Shown: positions 33,317 through 44,768, counted from the first letter of the stretch. The stretch: DNA of 64,000 bases from Arctopsyche grandis (GCF_051622035.1 NC_135361.1:27583205-27647204); one strand, 5' to 3'. The notes: generated by a model not told the origin, from the sequence alone. Translations and numbers: made by a program.

Positions 33317-33968
33317 AAAGGGGATAATATTTTTGGCACGGCTATAAAATAAATTACACGACATATGTCAAAACGACATCTAATGTCAAATTAACATTTC
33401 TAAAATAGCTCGCACCACCCAATCGGGGTCCGCCCGGTAAATGAAACGTCAAATGGGTTGCCGGTAACAGAAATAAAATTTGAAGTTTCAGTGAAATCAT
33501 AACCAGTTACATTTTTAGCGGCTATCAGTGGTTCAGTGAAATCATATCCATAACATTTTTGGTGGTCCTATCAGTGAAATTATAATTTTTGACAGTTGGA
33601 TGATAGCGCGTCGCCCCGCTCCTGTCCATTCCTTCTCTCCTCATGGTCCACACATCGTAATATCCATCCATACACATCGTAATATCTTAGTAACCAACAC
33701 TTTAAGGTTAGGTTAGGATTAGTTTTACTCATTTAAGATTGGGTTGTTAGGTTCGGTATTTATTTTTGTTTTTGCAACCCATTTGACGTTTGATCTGACG
33801 GGCGGACCCTGATTGGGTCGTACGAGCTATTTTAGAGAGGGGCACTCTTTTTTTTATTTGCAGGGCGAAATATTTTAGAGATAGTCATTTGCATATTATG
33901 TCGTGATAAATACCTAATTTGTCTGGAAATAGGGCTATTTTGCCGAGCCGATAAATGGTACCGTTTAA
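33317..33968. mobile_element. Large inverted-repeat element, copy 1 (family I)
   Basis: Inner arms CTAAAATAGCTCGCACCACC through AACGTCAAATGGGTTGCCGG are mirrored by TTGCAACCCATTTGACGTTT through CGTACGAGCTATTTTAGAGA. Outside the arms are GGGATAATATTTTTGGCACG (left) and CGATAAATGGTACCGTTT (right), shared with the second copy at 34764-35410. No frame. Confidence 0.65.
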
Positions 33969-34477
33969 AAAGCTAGTCTTTTAAAGCCTCATGAGAAATT
34001 TTAAATGCATTGAAATCCTACATATGTATGTATAATTTTATTTCAAGGTTATGAAGAAAAAATTAAATTGGAAACTTACAATGCCTGATCGCATTAAAAT
34101 TTAAGATTGATAACATTAATCACAAGAAATTTTTCAGATTTTCAAATCAATCGAAATAATGTCGCATTTATATTTATTATGTATTTTTTAAGCGAAACCG
34201 ACTGTTTTGAGAACGGAAAAAAACAAACAGCAGACCATTTAAATCAGCCACAAATAGAGTGAAAGTGAAGAGTCGGAAAGTTGCATCATTAAATTGTGAT
34301 CGATTCGATCGCATATTTCGAGAAACCGTAACCCACATAAATTAACCATAGCTCTACTTTACTGGCACGTGTACGATATAATGGCCCTCACTTTCATGAA
34401 AAACCTCGATATCTTAGAATAATAAATAAAAAGTTAATTCTGAAATAATAGAATTCAAAGGAAAAAATTTAATAACA
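33969..34477. other. Interval with no recognised feature
   Basis: AT-rich intronic or intergenic DNA; no repeat family or conserved frame was seen. Confidence 0.4.
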
Positions 34478-34763
34478 AACTATAGTCGAATCGATTTAGC
34501 ATTGAACTTACGTAAAATGTACATTCTATCGCATTCACCCCCCCCCTCCCCTCGACGGCCAATTACAATTCGTTTCAGTTTCACACTGCATTTTGGTAAA
34601 AAAAATACAACATCGTTCGTTCTTATAATTACACTTTTATTTTTTGTTAATTTTGAGTTCCTGTTTTGTGTTTTGAAATATTTAAATCAATAAATTTTTA
34701 ATATAAAATAAGTAAGTTGTTGATATTATTAATTTATTTATTGAATACTTACATATTTTATAT

Positions 34764-35410
34764 TGGGATAATATTTTTGGCACGGCTGTAAAATAAATTA
34801 CACGACAAATGTCAAATTAACATCTCTAAAATAGCTCGCACGACAGAATCGGCGTTCGCCCGGCAAATCGAACGTCAAACGGGTTGCCAGTAACAAAAAT
34901 AAAATTTGACGTGACAGTGGAATCGGTAAATGGACTATTCGTCACATTGGGGTGGTCACAAAGACAATTTTTGCCATGAAAATCGCGAATACACAATATT
35001 TGGCACTCAAGTTCTCGTTACTATGATATTTATCGTTAGTATGATGGACTTTTCGGCTGCCAGATGTTCCGTTATAGAGATTTTAGTGACTTTGTGACGA
35101 GTAATTTGTGACCAGTAATCACCGAACCAGTGAAATCATAACCAGTTACATTTTCACTGGGTACTCGTAATATCTTAGCAGCGAACACTTATTTATTTAA
35201 GGATTAGGTTAGGTTAGGTTAAGTTAGGGTTGGCCCTATTCATTTAAGATTAGGTTGCTAGGGTCGGTATTTATTTTTGTCAACATTTGTTTGTTACTGG
35301 CAACCCATTTGACGTTTGATTTGCTGGGCGAAAACCCAATCTGTCGTGAGAGCCATTTTAGAGAGGGCATTCTTTTTATTTTCCGGGCCGATAAATGGTA
35401 CTCTTTATTA
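34764..35410. mobile_element. Family I element, copy 2, itself holding a family A insertion
   Basis: Starts GGGATAATATTTTTGGCACG. Arms AACGTCAAACGGGTTGCCAG and CTGGCAACCCATTTGACGTT pair across the element. Family A (34941-35128) sits within, after GTGGAATCGG. A TTAGG run (35204-35222) occurs in the right half and is part of the element. Confidence 0.65.
34941..35128 (+). mobile_element. Dispersed repeat family A, copy 4 (nested)
   Basis: GTCACATTGGGGTGGTCACA to AGTAATCACCGAACC, inside family I copy 2. Family I copy 1 (33317-33968) lacks it, which shows it is a later insertion. Confidence 0.65.
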
Positions 35411-35570
35411 ATAGAAATTTAATTTTTTTAGACGATGTTATGGAGAGAAAAACTTAATATTATTACAGACCTTGCATTGAATTATATTGTAATAATATTA
35501 TATACATACTTTAATAAGAAATAATTTAATAAAAATAAAGAAATTATTTAAGTCCTTACAATGTCACCTC

Positions 35571-36810
35571 ACATTTCACGAATGCGACAGTATGCTCGTA
35601 AGTATGCTACATTGGATTGACTTAAAGTAAGTAATGGCTAACAGGTCTTCTATATCAGGCTTTTGGCTATATGTATATTGACGAAGCACATTTTGATCGC
35701 ATTAAAGCATACTTGATTATACATATTATTTCAATATGATCTTACATTGCATTTTACAAAAGATGTTTTAGTAGACAGTATTAAGCGATTCGAAGTGGAA
35801 CATTCGCCAGACATGATATGAATATTGTAGGTAGCGATATCTTCGATCGATAAATCGAGAAGATTCTTGTTCCATTCATAAACGCAGCAATCTCTTGGAA
35901 AACTTATCATAGCTACAAACTAGAAGATAGTATATAAATACATACACATATAGCAGACCTTTCAGGGATTCAAAATATCATTAAACAATGGATCAGTCAA
36001 TTGCCTTAGTACAGTCGATTGTTAAGCAAATTTGAGATACATTTTCATTGTCAATTTTAATAGATACATATATGACCATGACCACTCAAGTGTACATATA
36101 TAAAAAATGAGGATGTGCAAAACCAATATAATTCACAATTTGTATGCACCATAATTCGCCATCATCATGTTCCTTCTAGGTCAACAGTGTCTATTCAATT
36201 CGACATCGCCGAAGAGACAAAATAATTGCACAACCGTTGCAAGATGTTGCAAAAAGACAAAGCATGAGTTAGAACGAATCAGTTATGAGAATTGTGTAAC
36301 GGTCAGTTGGGTAACCGATTCATAAAAATTCATAAACATTTGAAAAGAAAGTCAACGGTCTTGTATGGAAAAGGCAAGGAAATGCTTCCGTAATCATCAA
36401 GATAAGATAAGTATTCGTTATTGATGCCATCCACACTTCCCTTCACTTTTACATACAAACATAATAGTATACAAGTTTCACTTTTTAAAATTTGTTGATT
36501 TTAATAATCTATTACAATCAATTTAATAAGCAATAGTATTGAAAAGTATGTATTGAAAAATCTCAAAGACCTACAGGGTTGAACAAATACAATTCAATAT
36601 ATGCTGTGTTATGTGGTAGCCCCTGATTGACCTTATTATTGAATAAAGAATATAAATATAAATGAACAAATAGCCTTGTAAAACAAGGTTTTTTAAAAAC
36701 AAACCTCTTTTTTAGTTTTGTATATAATGTTAAATTATTATTTTGAATAAGAATACCAATAATTTTATTTTACTACCGCCATCTATGTATAAAACTAAAG
36801 ACTACATAGA
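35571..36810. other. Interval with no recognised feature
   Basis: AT-rich, with many short direct and inverted words but no conserved frame or full repeat. ATTATTGAATAAAGAATATA near 36634 resembles a retroposon 3' end. Confidence 0.35.
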
Positions 36811-36839
36811 CGTCACCCAGATTTCAAAGTTGGAAACTT

Positions 36840-37012
36840 AAAACGCGTCTTAAACGATATTTTATCTCTATCGTAATGGCGGAGGATCCATTTACTTATA
36901 TTGATGACCAAAATGAGCAATATGGCAAAGTATGAAAACGATCGGATAAGAGGCAAATTTTCCTCTGAATTGAAATCGTAAGTGAAACGTAAAGGAGGTT
37001 TGTAAAAAGTCA
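36840..37012 (+). mobile_element. Dispersed repeat shared with 46915-47066
   Basis: AAACGCGTCTTA, GATGACCAAAATGAGCAATA, AACGATCGGATAAGAGGCAA and AAAGGAGGTTTGTAAAAAG occur in the same order at both places. Noncoding; the family is unknown. Confidence 0.55.
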
Positions 37013-37276
37013 AGGAAAGTTGAAAAAATACCTACAAACGAGACTTACAAATCCAAAACACAATTATTCAGTATTAAAATAAATCCAAAACACAATTATT
37101 CAGTATGGGGGTTCTTCAAACCCAAGCTCCGAGTCCTTCTAAAACATGTCTACGGTCTAAATTAGGGTACCACGAGTAGTATACTAATTTTGGTGTCCCT
37201 AAGATGAAAGCCGTGTATTTTCATAGCGAATAAACAAACAAATATTAATGTATAGACTAAAGATTAATATTAATTA

Positions 37277-37628
37277 GCCAGCAGCATGGCTTGGTGGTAG
37301 TGTTGATGCTAACCACCGAGAGGTTGCCGGGTTCGAATCCGTGGTTTGACCTCAATCGAAAAGAATTTACTCCGAGTATTATATGTGGTGCTGCTGGTCA
37401 GACTTGGATATTTGTGACTCCAAGTCGGTTGTTTCCTATGTGATTTAATTATTGAAACGGTTCCTTGTTAAATTGGCAAAAAACCATCCTACCCACTATG
37501 TCATTCTATTGAAAATATGATTTCAAAATTGTGTAAATGTACAAGTTTAATACTATAAACGTCGCTCAGGGGCAACCTGATAACGGCATCATGGGGAAAT
37601 ATAAAATTGGGTCCATCGGCTATATTGG
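37277..37628 (+). mobile_element. SINE, head A with tail 1
   Basis: Head CAGCAGCATGGCTTGGTGGT with GGGTTCGAATCC (37329-37340). Core GTGACTCCAAGTCGGTTGTT and ATTGAAACGGTTCC. Tail TTGGGTCCATCGGCTATATT then GGGTATAAATAAAT. Confidence 0.75.
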
Positions 37629-37637
37629 GTATAAATA

Positions 37638-38000
37638 AATATGACTAGTGGTTAGCATATTATGCTTTCGAGCGGAGTGGTCACGGGTTCGGGTCCCACT
37701 AGTAGCTGTTGGCCAGACATTGGTTTGTAACTAGATCGATCGTTTCTCATCAGGTTTTGCCAATTTTTCAAATTTTCAATTTGAAAAATTGGCAAATTTT
37801 GCAAAAATTGGCAAAGAGTTCGCCAATTTGATTATAAAATGCTGCAAAAATTTCTACGTAGATGTCACTATGGCTGTTTGCATGACTTCGTATTGTATAA
37901 AATGCATTGTATATTGATTGTATTATATCTGTAAGTGCACTCGTCGCTTTGGAGCGATCTGTAAAGGCGAGTGTTCATGTTTTATGAAATAAAATAAAAT
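37638..38000 (+). mobile_element. SINE, head B with tail 2 (adjacent to the previous SINE)
   Basis: Head GACTAGTGGTTAGCATATTA and GGGTTCGGGTCCC. Tail GTGCACTCGTCGCTTTGGAG and GTAAAGGCGAGTGTTCATGT, ending AAATAAAATAAAATAA. It starts about 10 nt after the tail of the head A SINE, so it inserted into or beside its A-rich end. Confidence 0.75.
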
Positions 38001-38015
38001 AATAATTAGAGATCG

Positions 38016-38150
38016 GAATATGAAGGGGCCGGAAACGTGCCGCCTATTGTTCAATTCTTGTAAATGCTTTGTAAAAAAGGTTCGGCAAACCTTTAACAAT
38101 GCATTTACAATCTTTGAACAATAAACAGCCCCTTCAGATTCCGGGCTCTA
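38016..38150. mobile_element. Family F fold-back element, copy 2
   Basis: Outer arms AGAGATCGGAATATGAAGGG and CCCCTTCAGATTCCGGGCTC pair imperfectly. Inner arms TTGTAAATGCTTTGTAAA and ATGCATTTACAATCTTTGAA pair closely. About 135 bp, noncoding. Confidence 0.6.
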
Positions 38151-38237
38151 ATAATAATAAATAAATAGAGGAAGAAGAGCGGGAATGTTAAGCATACAGT
38201 CAGAACTAATGCATGTACCAGTTACAAGTCCAAAACA

Positions 38238-38902
38238 TCATATGAAGGCCTTGGGGCAAGAGAGTGCCAACCCTCATTTTGGTCAAAATTGAAATGAGTA
38301 TGATCTATGAACTTATGATCTATGTAAATTAATCATAAGCTATATTTTGATCCAAACACATTTCATTTTTGACCAATAGATGACTTTATAGCCCTTATGC
38401 ATTTTTTTTACGGAATTAATGTTTTACGAATAACTTGTGACAACAAAGTGTCAACCTCAATAAGTAAGTGACGAAATGTTTGACGGTGCCGAAAGAAGAC
38501 TTGATTGTGATAACATCAGTATTGCTGAGGATTCTAATGATTCTGTACTTGATCCAGATTATGTTCCGATGTCTTGTAACTCTTCAGGAAGTGAAAATGA
38601 GTTATGTAGCTTGACACTATATTCTCCAATATTTAAACAAAAGATTTGTGAGGTTAGGTTAGGAATATAGTGTCAACCCACAATTTTTGATATGCACCAT
38701 TTTATTTTTTCATTTTATGTTTAATATATTAATGTTTTGATATTTTTTTGTTACAGGTATTGTTAAGGATATGTCATTAAAGCAAATAAAAATAAAAAGT
38801 ACGTGTTTTGATTTATGGATTTGAACAAAGTTTAAAATTGATTTATCTCAAAACTACCAAAATGAGGGTTGACACTATCTTGCTCTGAGGCCTTCATATG
38901 TG
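38238..38902. mobile_element. 665-bp inverted-repeat transposon remnant with a short acidic ORF
   Basis: About 44-nt ends: CATATGAAGGCCTTGGGGCA at the left and TGCTCTGAGGCCTTCATATG at the right, with CCAACCCTCATTTTGG inside the left and its mirror inside the right. Between them, 38476-38670 encodes 64 residues beginning MFDGAERRLDCDN, with the acidic stretch SVLDPDYVP. It looks like the N-terminal part of a transposase. A possible donor (GAG|GTTAGG) and acceptor (TTACAG|GTATTG at 38757) could splice out about 100 nt. The bulk of any transposase is missing. Confidence 0.55.
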
Positions 38903-39855
38903 AGGTCAATTAGTAGAGAACAGACCAGAAACAATCATTCCATACCAATTCATTCAGAGCTGACTATAGGCTACCACACCAATAGGATAGTACAATATTT
39001 GTTTGTAGAGAAAAAATCACAACGATATGTTTTGGTACAGGAGCCATCCGATAAAGGTGCGTGCGGGAAGCGAGAACAGATATTTGGAAGATATAATAAT
39101 GTGCTTTGATTATAAAGTACTAGACTGGCAAGAATTTTGTGAAATCGTAGTAAGATAATCAATTTAATTCGATTTTAAACGAGCGTCCAAATTTAAAACG
39201 ACTCAAACAAATATATTCGACCTTGACGACAGCATAAAATGCTATGAATTTTTAATTCAATTGCTAAAACATTCACATTACACTAAGTGAATACATTTTC
39301 ACGGAGCATCTTAACGCGTATAAAACGCAAATTACTATTATAACTTACACACGTGAGAACACTTAAAATATAATACATCTATCACGCACGTGGTTACAAC
39401 GAGATCACCGTTGCCACCCACCGAGAGAACCGAGAATGATGCGAAACGATAAAATATAAGAATTTCGAAACTATATACACATGTACATAAATACATAAAC
39501 ACTTATTTGGATAATCTCTCTATAAATGCTCAGATAAACATAATTTATAGTTCTACTTTTATATTTGTAGAATTAATGACAAAGAATCATTATAAGATCT
39601 AGTATTTGACATCTTTTCAAAAAATGCAAATTTGCTTGATTTTGTTTTTTTTTACATCAAATATTATAACGTAAAATATTTATAAGCTAAAAAATCTTGA
39701 TATGATATGATAAAGTATGAGTTGTCATTGGGGATTGTTTTTCCAGTTTATCAATTTACCAGCAAATCGCCAAATTTTCGTCGGAGATAATAACCGGAAA
39801 TTATTTTATTGCAAATTAAGTACATACACATACATACAGGCATATTATTGTATAA
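38903..39855. other. Interval with no recognised feature
   Basis: AT-rich. Small chance frames on both strands near 38970-39160; no repeat family found. Confidence 0.35.
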
Positions 39856-39856
39856 C

Positions 39857-40345
39857 TAGTGTTGTACCCGATGAAATATCATCGCTGGGTGTTGGCATAT
39901 TAACTTATCAAATAAAAATAATTAAAAGAAATGTGTCGGTCCTGTGTTTGATCCGTACGTGGTCGTATTTTTTTCAAATACCTTTTGAATATATTTTATT
40001 TAATATTTATATAATATAATACCTTTTAAATATATTTAATTGTTTAATATGAAAAAAATGGTAAAAACTATCTATGTACTTACCTACATATAAACAATAT
40101 AAAACAGAAATAGAAAAATTAATTAATTAAATAAATCGTCAATAGATGGCGGTAAATGCTCAGAGAATTAGCGCCGTATATTAGCCTAGAGGAAACATTG
40201 GTAGCAAACAGTACATAATAGAAGTTTTTTCTTTTGTTATTATATTCGTGCGTTTTGTTGGCATAGTTTTAGCTGTGACGTACATATGGTATGTCGAATC
40301 GAAATGACTATTATAGTGCATTATCTTAGATACACAGAATAGCGA
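39857..40345 (+). mobile_element. Dispersed repeat family G, copy 1
   Basis: Starts ACTAGTGTTGTACCCGATGA, then CATCGCTGGGTGTTGGCATA and a tRNA B-box-like GTTTGATCC, and later AATAGATGGCGGTAAATGCT. It follows the same order as 43521-43985. Probably a SINE or a short DNA element. Confidence 0.6.
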
Positions 40346-40446
40346 TATTACATTAAAAATCGATGCAAATGGCGTATTGTGGATAGGTAATCTGGAATTT
40401 GTTTATTTTCAGTATTAAATGTTCAAAATGACTAAAATTTTGAGCG

Positions 40447-40700
40447 GGATGAATAGGAGCGTATCACGACATTACATCCAACAATAAAAGATCCGGTTGA
40501 TAAATAATCCAGCCGATTAAATGGTCTCTGGTCACGAAAATGTCCAAACATTATTAATTTATATATTTTATTTTCGGATCTTTAACCAGCCGGACGTTTT
40601 ATCGTTTGGATGTTTTATCGAGTGGACATTCTATCGGCCGGATCTTTTTCGTGGATCTTTTGTCGTTGGATATTATACCTGCGGATCTTATGTCATGGTA
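40447..40700 (+). repeat. Degenerate tandem repeat of a GGA(C/T)NTTTTATCG unit
   Basis: About 12-16-nt units such as CCGGACGTTTTATCG, TGGATGTTTTATCG, TGGACATTCTATCG, CGGATCTTTTTCG and TGGATCTTTTGTCG follow one another. A comparable array of a different word lies at 47100-47290. Confidence 0.55.
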
Positions 40701-41053
40701 CCGAATAGAACGTATGCAAGGCAGTAAACTCATCATATTTCTCTTTTGTTCTAGATCTCGTTTCTAGTGGTTACATAGTAATAGTAACTATTTATAATAA
40801 TTTGTATCGAGTAATGAGCTTTCTGTCAGTTTGACAGTATTTTTATAACACCCATGATGCATGGTGATTTCGTAAGAGTGGCACAGTGATACATGCTTAA
40901 GAGTGGCAACACAGATCCACCAAGTCGTAATAAAAGCGACCAGCAATCGTTTCAATTATGATTATCAATTAGTACGAATGGATCTTATGTCTTTCTATGA
41001 TATTATTCACCTGAGATTTATTTTTAATTATTTACGGTTCGATTTAGATTAAT

Positions 41054-41850
41054 TTATTTTATTTTATTAATTGAAAAATCAACAGACAGGATGTACATAG
41101 ATATGTATAAAAAAACAAATAGTAAATAAAAAATATATGTAACATCCGAGTCCAATAATAGATTTTTACAAAAATGAAAAAGATAAATATAAGGAAAACA
41201 AATTAAAAAGTAAAGAATAAAGGCATGACAAAATATGTAGAACATTGCATAATTAAACTATAGTATTAAAATATTTGGAAAAGGTTATAAGATAGAATAT
41301 AAGAAGAAATTGAAATTTACAAATATAAAACAAATGAAAAAGGTAAATACAAAATAAACAAATGAAAAGGAAAAGAATGAAAGCTATAATATGATTAAAT
41401 AGCACATTACATAACTAAACTAAAGTATAAAAATATTGGAAAAATAGAATAGGAGAAGAAATGAATCAATCGGTCAAGATTCTCTTGATGTTAGACCTGA
41501 ATTGATGTAGGGAAATACCAAATAGATCAACCTCATTCAGCTCTCCGTTAAACATACGATAAACGCGCTGCAGATAAAAATATTTTTGGGAATTAGTATT
41601 GAAAGGATCAAGTGAAAAGAGTGCAACGCGTCTAGAGTACCGAACTGGGATTCTGAAATTAACCTTATTCAGTAAATCAGAACAATCAAGGAAACCTTAA
41701 AGAAGAATATAGCATCAGTATGTCGTCGCCTGACAGAAAGATTGTTAAAAGAAAGGATTTTTAAAATGTCGGAAACAGTAGAATGGGTATAGGTAGGAAA
41801 AAGGTAGCGTAAGGATTTAATAAATTTAAATTTAAATTTAATTAACGTTT
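41054..41850 (-). pseudogene. Non-LTR retrotransposon 3' end with reverse-transcriptase C-terminus
   Basis: Reading the minus strand, 41850-41700 encodes KSLRYLFPTYTHSTVSDILK and SFNNLSVRRRHTDAIFF. After a +1 frameshift near 41700, the next frame gives FLDCSDLLNKVNFRIPVRYS, RRVALFSLDPFNTNSQKYF, and RVYRMFNGELNEVDLFGISL before a stop (near 41470). Spaced L..R..H, SLF and DLFG-type motifs at the extreme C-terminus are typical of Jockey/CR1/R1-like elements. An A-rich 3' UTR runs down to about 41054. It is 5'-truncated and frameshifted, so inactive. Confidence 0.65.
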
Positions 41851-42289
41851 TTAGGAAAAGTAACCACATACAGTTACATATCTAATCCACGTTAATTTGT
41901 TTTTTCATTTAACTGTACAAATCGGCAAACCAATAATGGGAGAAATTATAAACCATCTACCAGTAAATGAAATTTGACGTAAATTGCAAACCATAGTTGT
42001 CATTTAAGAAAAAAGTCGGTTGTCATGGAAGTGAAACTGATAAAAAATTTTCATTATGTTCGTTTATGAAATGAGCAATTCGATTCAAGTGTAATGACAG
42101 GAACAAATTTCATAAAAAAAGAGCACTTCATCGTGTATTCTTGAAAACTAGTGATTTATATTGCATTTTTCATTCCCGATTGTAACATTTGTATCGGGAC
42201 AATCATCGAGTAACCTTCTGTTTTTTTTTGCTTTTTTTTGTTTTTTATAACCCAACGTATAATGAATAATACAACCAAAAAAATCTTAC

Positions 42290-42317
42290 TTGGTAGAGCG
42301 CTGCTGGACTGTCCCAT
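42290..42317 (-). CDS. neur: neur candidate alternative first coding exon (MGQSSSALP)
   Basis: A short open frame starts at an ATG with A at -3 and G at +4. It encodes nine residues, MGQSSSALP, and ends in a near-consensus donor A|GTAAGA. The donor is phase 1, so splicing to exon 2 (6291-6478) gives a Ser codon and continues in frame into NHR1. Gly2 with Ser at 4-6 is a textbook N-myristoylation pattern, and vertebrate Neurl1 also begins Met-Gly. The resulting protein would be 595 residues and would lack the polybasic stretch of the 13.6-kb exon. The implied intron is about 36 kb. The exon is too short to be proven from sequence alone. Confidence 0.5.
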
Positions 42318-42441
42318 TCTGAATGAATTCCAGACGAGATTTTTTTCACATCGGACACTGCACTTCGGATGGAAGACGGTGAATAAGTTTGATCATCGCA
42401 CTCGGTGAACTTTCGACTGGTCTTTCGGCTAACTTGCACGC
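42318..42441 (-). other. Predicted 5' UTR part of the 42.3-kb neur first exon, with a small uORF
   Basis: Upstream of the MGQSSSALP start the sequence has an acceptor-like end (TTTCGATTACAG just above 42441), so this may be an internal exon preceded by a noncoding exon. It holds a 16-codon upstream open frame (42346-42396) that ends before the neur ATG. The segment is richer in GC than its surroundings and matches no repeat family seen here. Confidence 0.35.
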
Positions 42442-42708
42442 CTGTAATCGAAATATTCATACACTTTTTATACGTCGTCAGAGAATTGGAAAAGAAATTA
42501 ATTATGACACATGAAATACACGTACGTTTAGCTCGTAAAGAGTTGTTTACATCGTGTCAATGCCACAAGATAAAGTTCAGGCACTTAAACAAAAAAAAGT
42601 CTTCTACTTCAGGACGTTGCTATCGGCATTAGCAACTTCAAATCTGTAAAAAAACAAACGATAATATGAGTTTTTAAATTTTAAAAAACATTACATATGT
42701 ATTACATA

Positions 42709-43130
42709 ACCAGCGGCGCGGACTGGTGGTTAGCATAGTATGCTTTCGAGCGGATTGGTCACGGGTTTGAGTTCCACTCTTAGCCCCGTTGCTGGCCAAA
42801 CCTTGGTTTGTGACTCCAGGTCGATCGTTTCTTTTTAGAGTTTGCCAATTTTTCTGATTTTCATTGAAATAATTCCTGTAAAAAATTGGCATCTCCTTTC
42901 CTATCTTTCTTTCTAATCTCAAGTTATTCAGCGTCTTTAGGTTTGCAAATTTGATAATAAAATGCTGCGAAAATTTCTCCATAGATGTCACTGTGGACGT
43001 TTGTATGAATTCGCATTGTATAAAATGCTTATGTATATTGATTGATTGTATTGTATCTTTTTAAGTGCACTCGTTGCTTTAGAACGATTTGTAAAGGCGA
43101 TTTTTCATGTTCTATGAAATAAAATAAAAT
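42709..43130 (+). mobile_element. SINE, head B with tail 2
   Basis: Head AACCAGCGGCGCGGACTGGT; core GTGACTCCAGGTCGATCGTT and TTGCCAATTTTTCTGATTTT; tail GTGCACTCGTTGCTTTAGAA, ending AAATAAAATAAAATAAAC. Near full-length. Confidence 0.75.
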
Positions 43131-43520
43131 AAACATGTACAACGAAAAACAATTATCTGACCGAACCGTTATTTTGAAGGTTTCGACAAAAACCATTTAA
43201 TTTTTAAACATTATTTTATGTATTATGTTCAAACCTACATACATATTATATTATAAAATTATTCGATTGTTTTTTCCCGAAAGGAAATGACCGTTTTGTG
43301 AACGTAAAATATATATGAAAAATTTTATACATAATTCAATTTCACAAAATATTTATCCCAGTCAATGGATTTTCGTTGCATGCTGACGATATGACAAGAG
43401 ATTCAATGATTGATGATTCTATAGTTTTTCTTCAAGCGAAAGTATTAAATTACAACCGCCACAGTGGAGCGAACCTCATCGAAAATTCAATGTAAAAGCA
43501 AAATACACTTTTATATAATA

Positions 43521-43985
43521 CTAGTGTTGTGCCCGATGAAATATCATCGCTGGGTGTTGGCATATTAACTTATCAAATAAAAATAATTAAAAGAAATGTG
43601 TCGGTCCTGTGTTCGATCCGCACGCGGTCGTTTTTTTTCAAATACCTCTAAATATATTAAATTAATATTTATATTTAATTGTTTAATATGGAAAAAAAGG
43701 GTAAAACTACCTACCTACCTACATATAAACAATATAAAACACCAATAGAAAAATTAATAAATTTTCAATAGATGGCGCTAAATGCTCGGAGAATTTTTGC
43801 CTTTTTTAGAGCAAACAATTTATCTAGAAGTTTTTTTTGACCTGTTATTATGTTTGTATAATTATATTCATACGTTTTGTAGGCAGTGTTTTTACATATG
43901 TCAAATTGAATCGACTATTATAGTACGGCGAGCGTTATCTCACACAGACACATACACAATCAAACACAAAGAATAGCGCTGTTAT
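43521..43985 (+). mobile_element. Dispersed repeat family G, copy 2
   Basis: ACTAGTGTTGTGCCCGATGA, GTTGGCATATTAACTTATCA, TGTTCGATCCGCACGCGGTC and AATAGATGGCGCTAAATGCT in the same order as 39857-40345. It is immediately followed by a family H scrap (44006-44085). Confidence 0.6.
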
Positions 43986-44425
43986 ATGCATAATATATGA
44001 TACAAGTGTTTTTATCCAACTTCGCTCGGTATTTGTAATATAAACCGCTTAAACATGGCCAATCTAATAGTAAACATTTTATTAAATTTATTTGAATAGT
44101 TTTACTTTATTTGATTTTTTATTAAATTGAACGTCATGGATTTTACGAACACAACAAACAAACATACATACATACAAAGGGTGCTACTTTAGTATGCAGT
44201 CTACCTTAGCATGCGATCTACCTTTGAATCGCAGTCGACTATTTTTTTTTTATATGTATCGTAGCGACGACCTGTTTATTATAATTTTTGCTTTTTCTTG
44301 CCGCCCCATAATGTTGTCATTTCTATCAAAATATCGTCAGCAGCGAAGAAAATACCGACCCCAACAACCTAATCTTGAATGAATAGGGCCAACCCTAACT
44401 TAACCTAACCTAGCCTGACCCTTAA

Positions 44426-44507
44426 CCGCTTAGACGCCCAGCCGACGCGCTGAGCGTATAATACATACGGCTGTTTGCGCCTTCAGGCGCTTTGGGCAGC
44501 TAAGCGG
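44426..44507. mobile_element. 82-bp piggyBac-like MITE in TTAA
   Basis: TTAA (44422-44425), then CCGCTTAGACGCCCAGC ... GCAGCTAAGCGG, then TTAA (44508-44511). Termini CCGCTTAG/CTAAGCGG are perfect. It lies inside the left arm of the fold-back element; the right arm lacks it. Confidence 0.65.
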
Positions 44508-44768
44508 TTAAATAAATAGATTTTGGCTGCTAAGATATATTTTTTTAAGTTTTATTTTATAAATATTTTCACAAAAAAACATATCTTAGCAGCCAACACC
44601 TATTTATTTAAGGGTAAGGTTAGATTAGGTTAAGTTAGGGTTGGCCATATTCATTTAAGATTAGGTTGTTAGGGTCGGCATTATTCAGCCTCACTGTCAT
44701 ACGAGAGAACTGAGACAGCATATTAAAGTAAAAATGTGAAGGTAGATCGCATACTAAAGTAGATATGT

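Larger units (their letters stand above)
34478..35570 (+). mobile_element. Second copy of the 21890 repeat, split by family I
   Basis: 34478-34763 aligns with about 21910-22190, and 35455-35570 with about 22250-22370. The gap is filled by the family I element, so family I inserted into this repeat. Words shared on the far side include ATTATTACAGACCTTGCATT. Confidence 0.6.

Noticed and set aside
35204..35222. TTAGG tandem run that could be read as telomeric repeat
   Set aside because: Only about three to four units, and it is an integral part of the family I element; similar words occur in the fold-back element at 44.4-44.7 kb.
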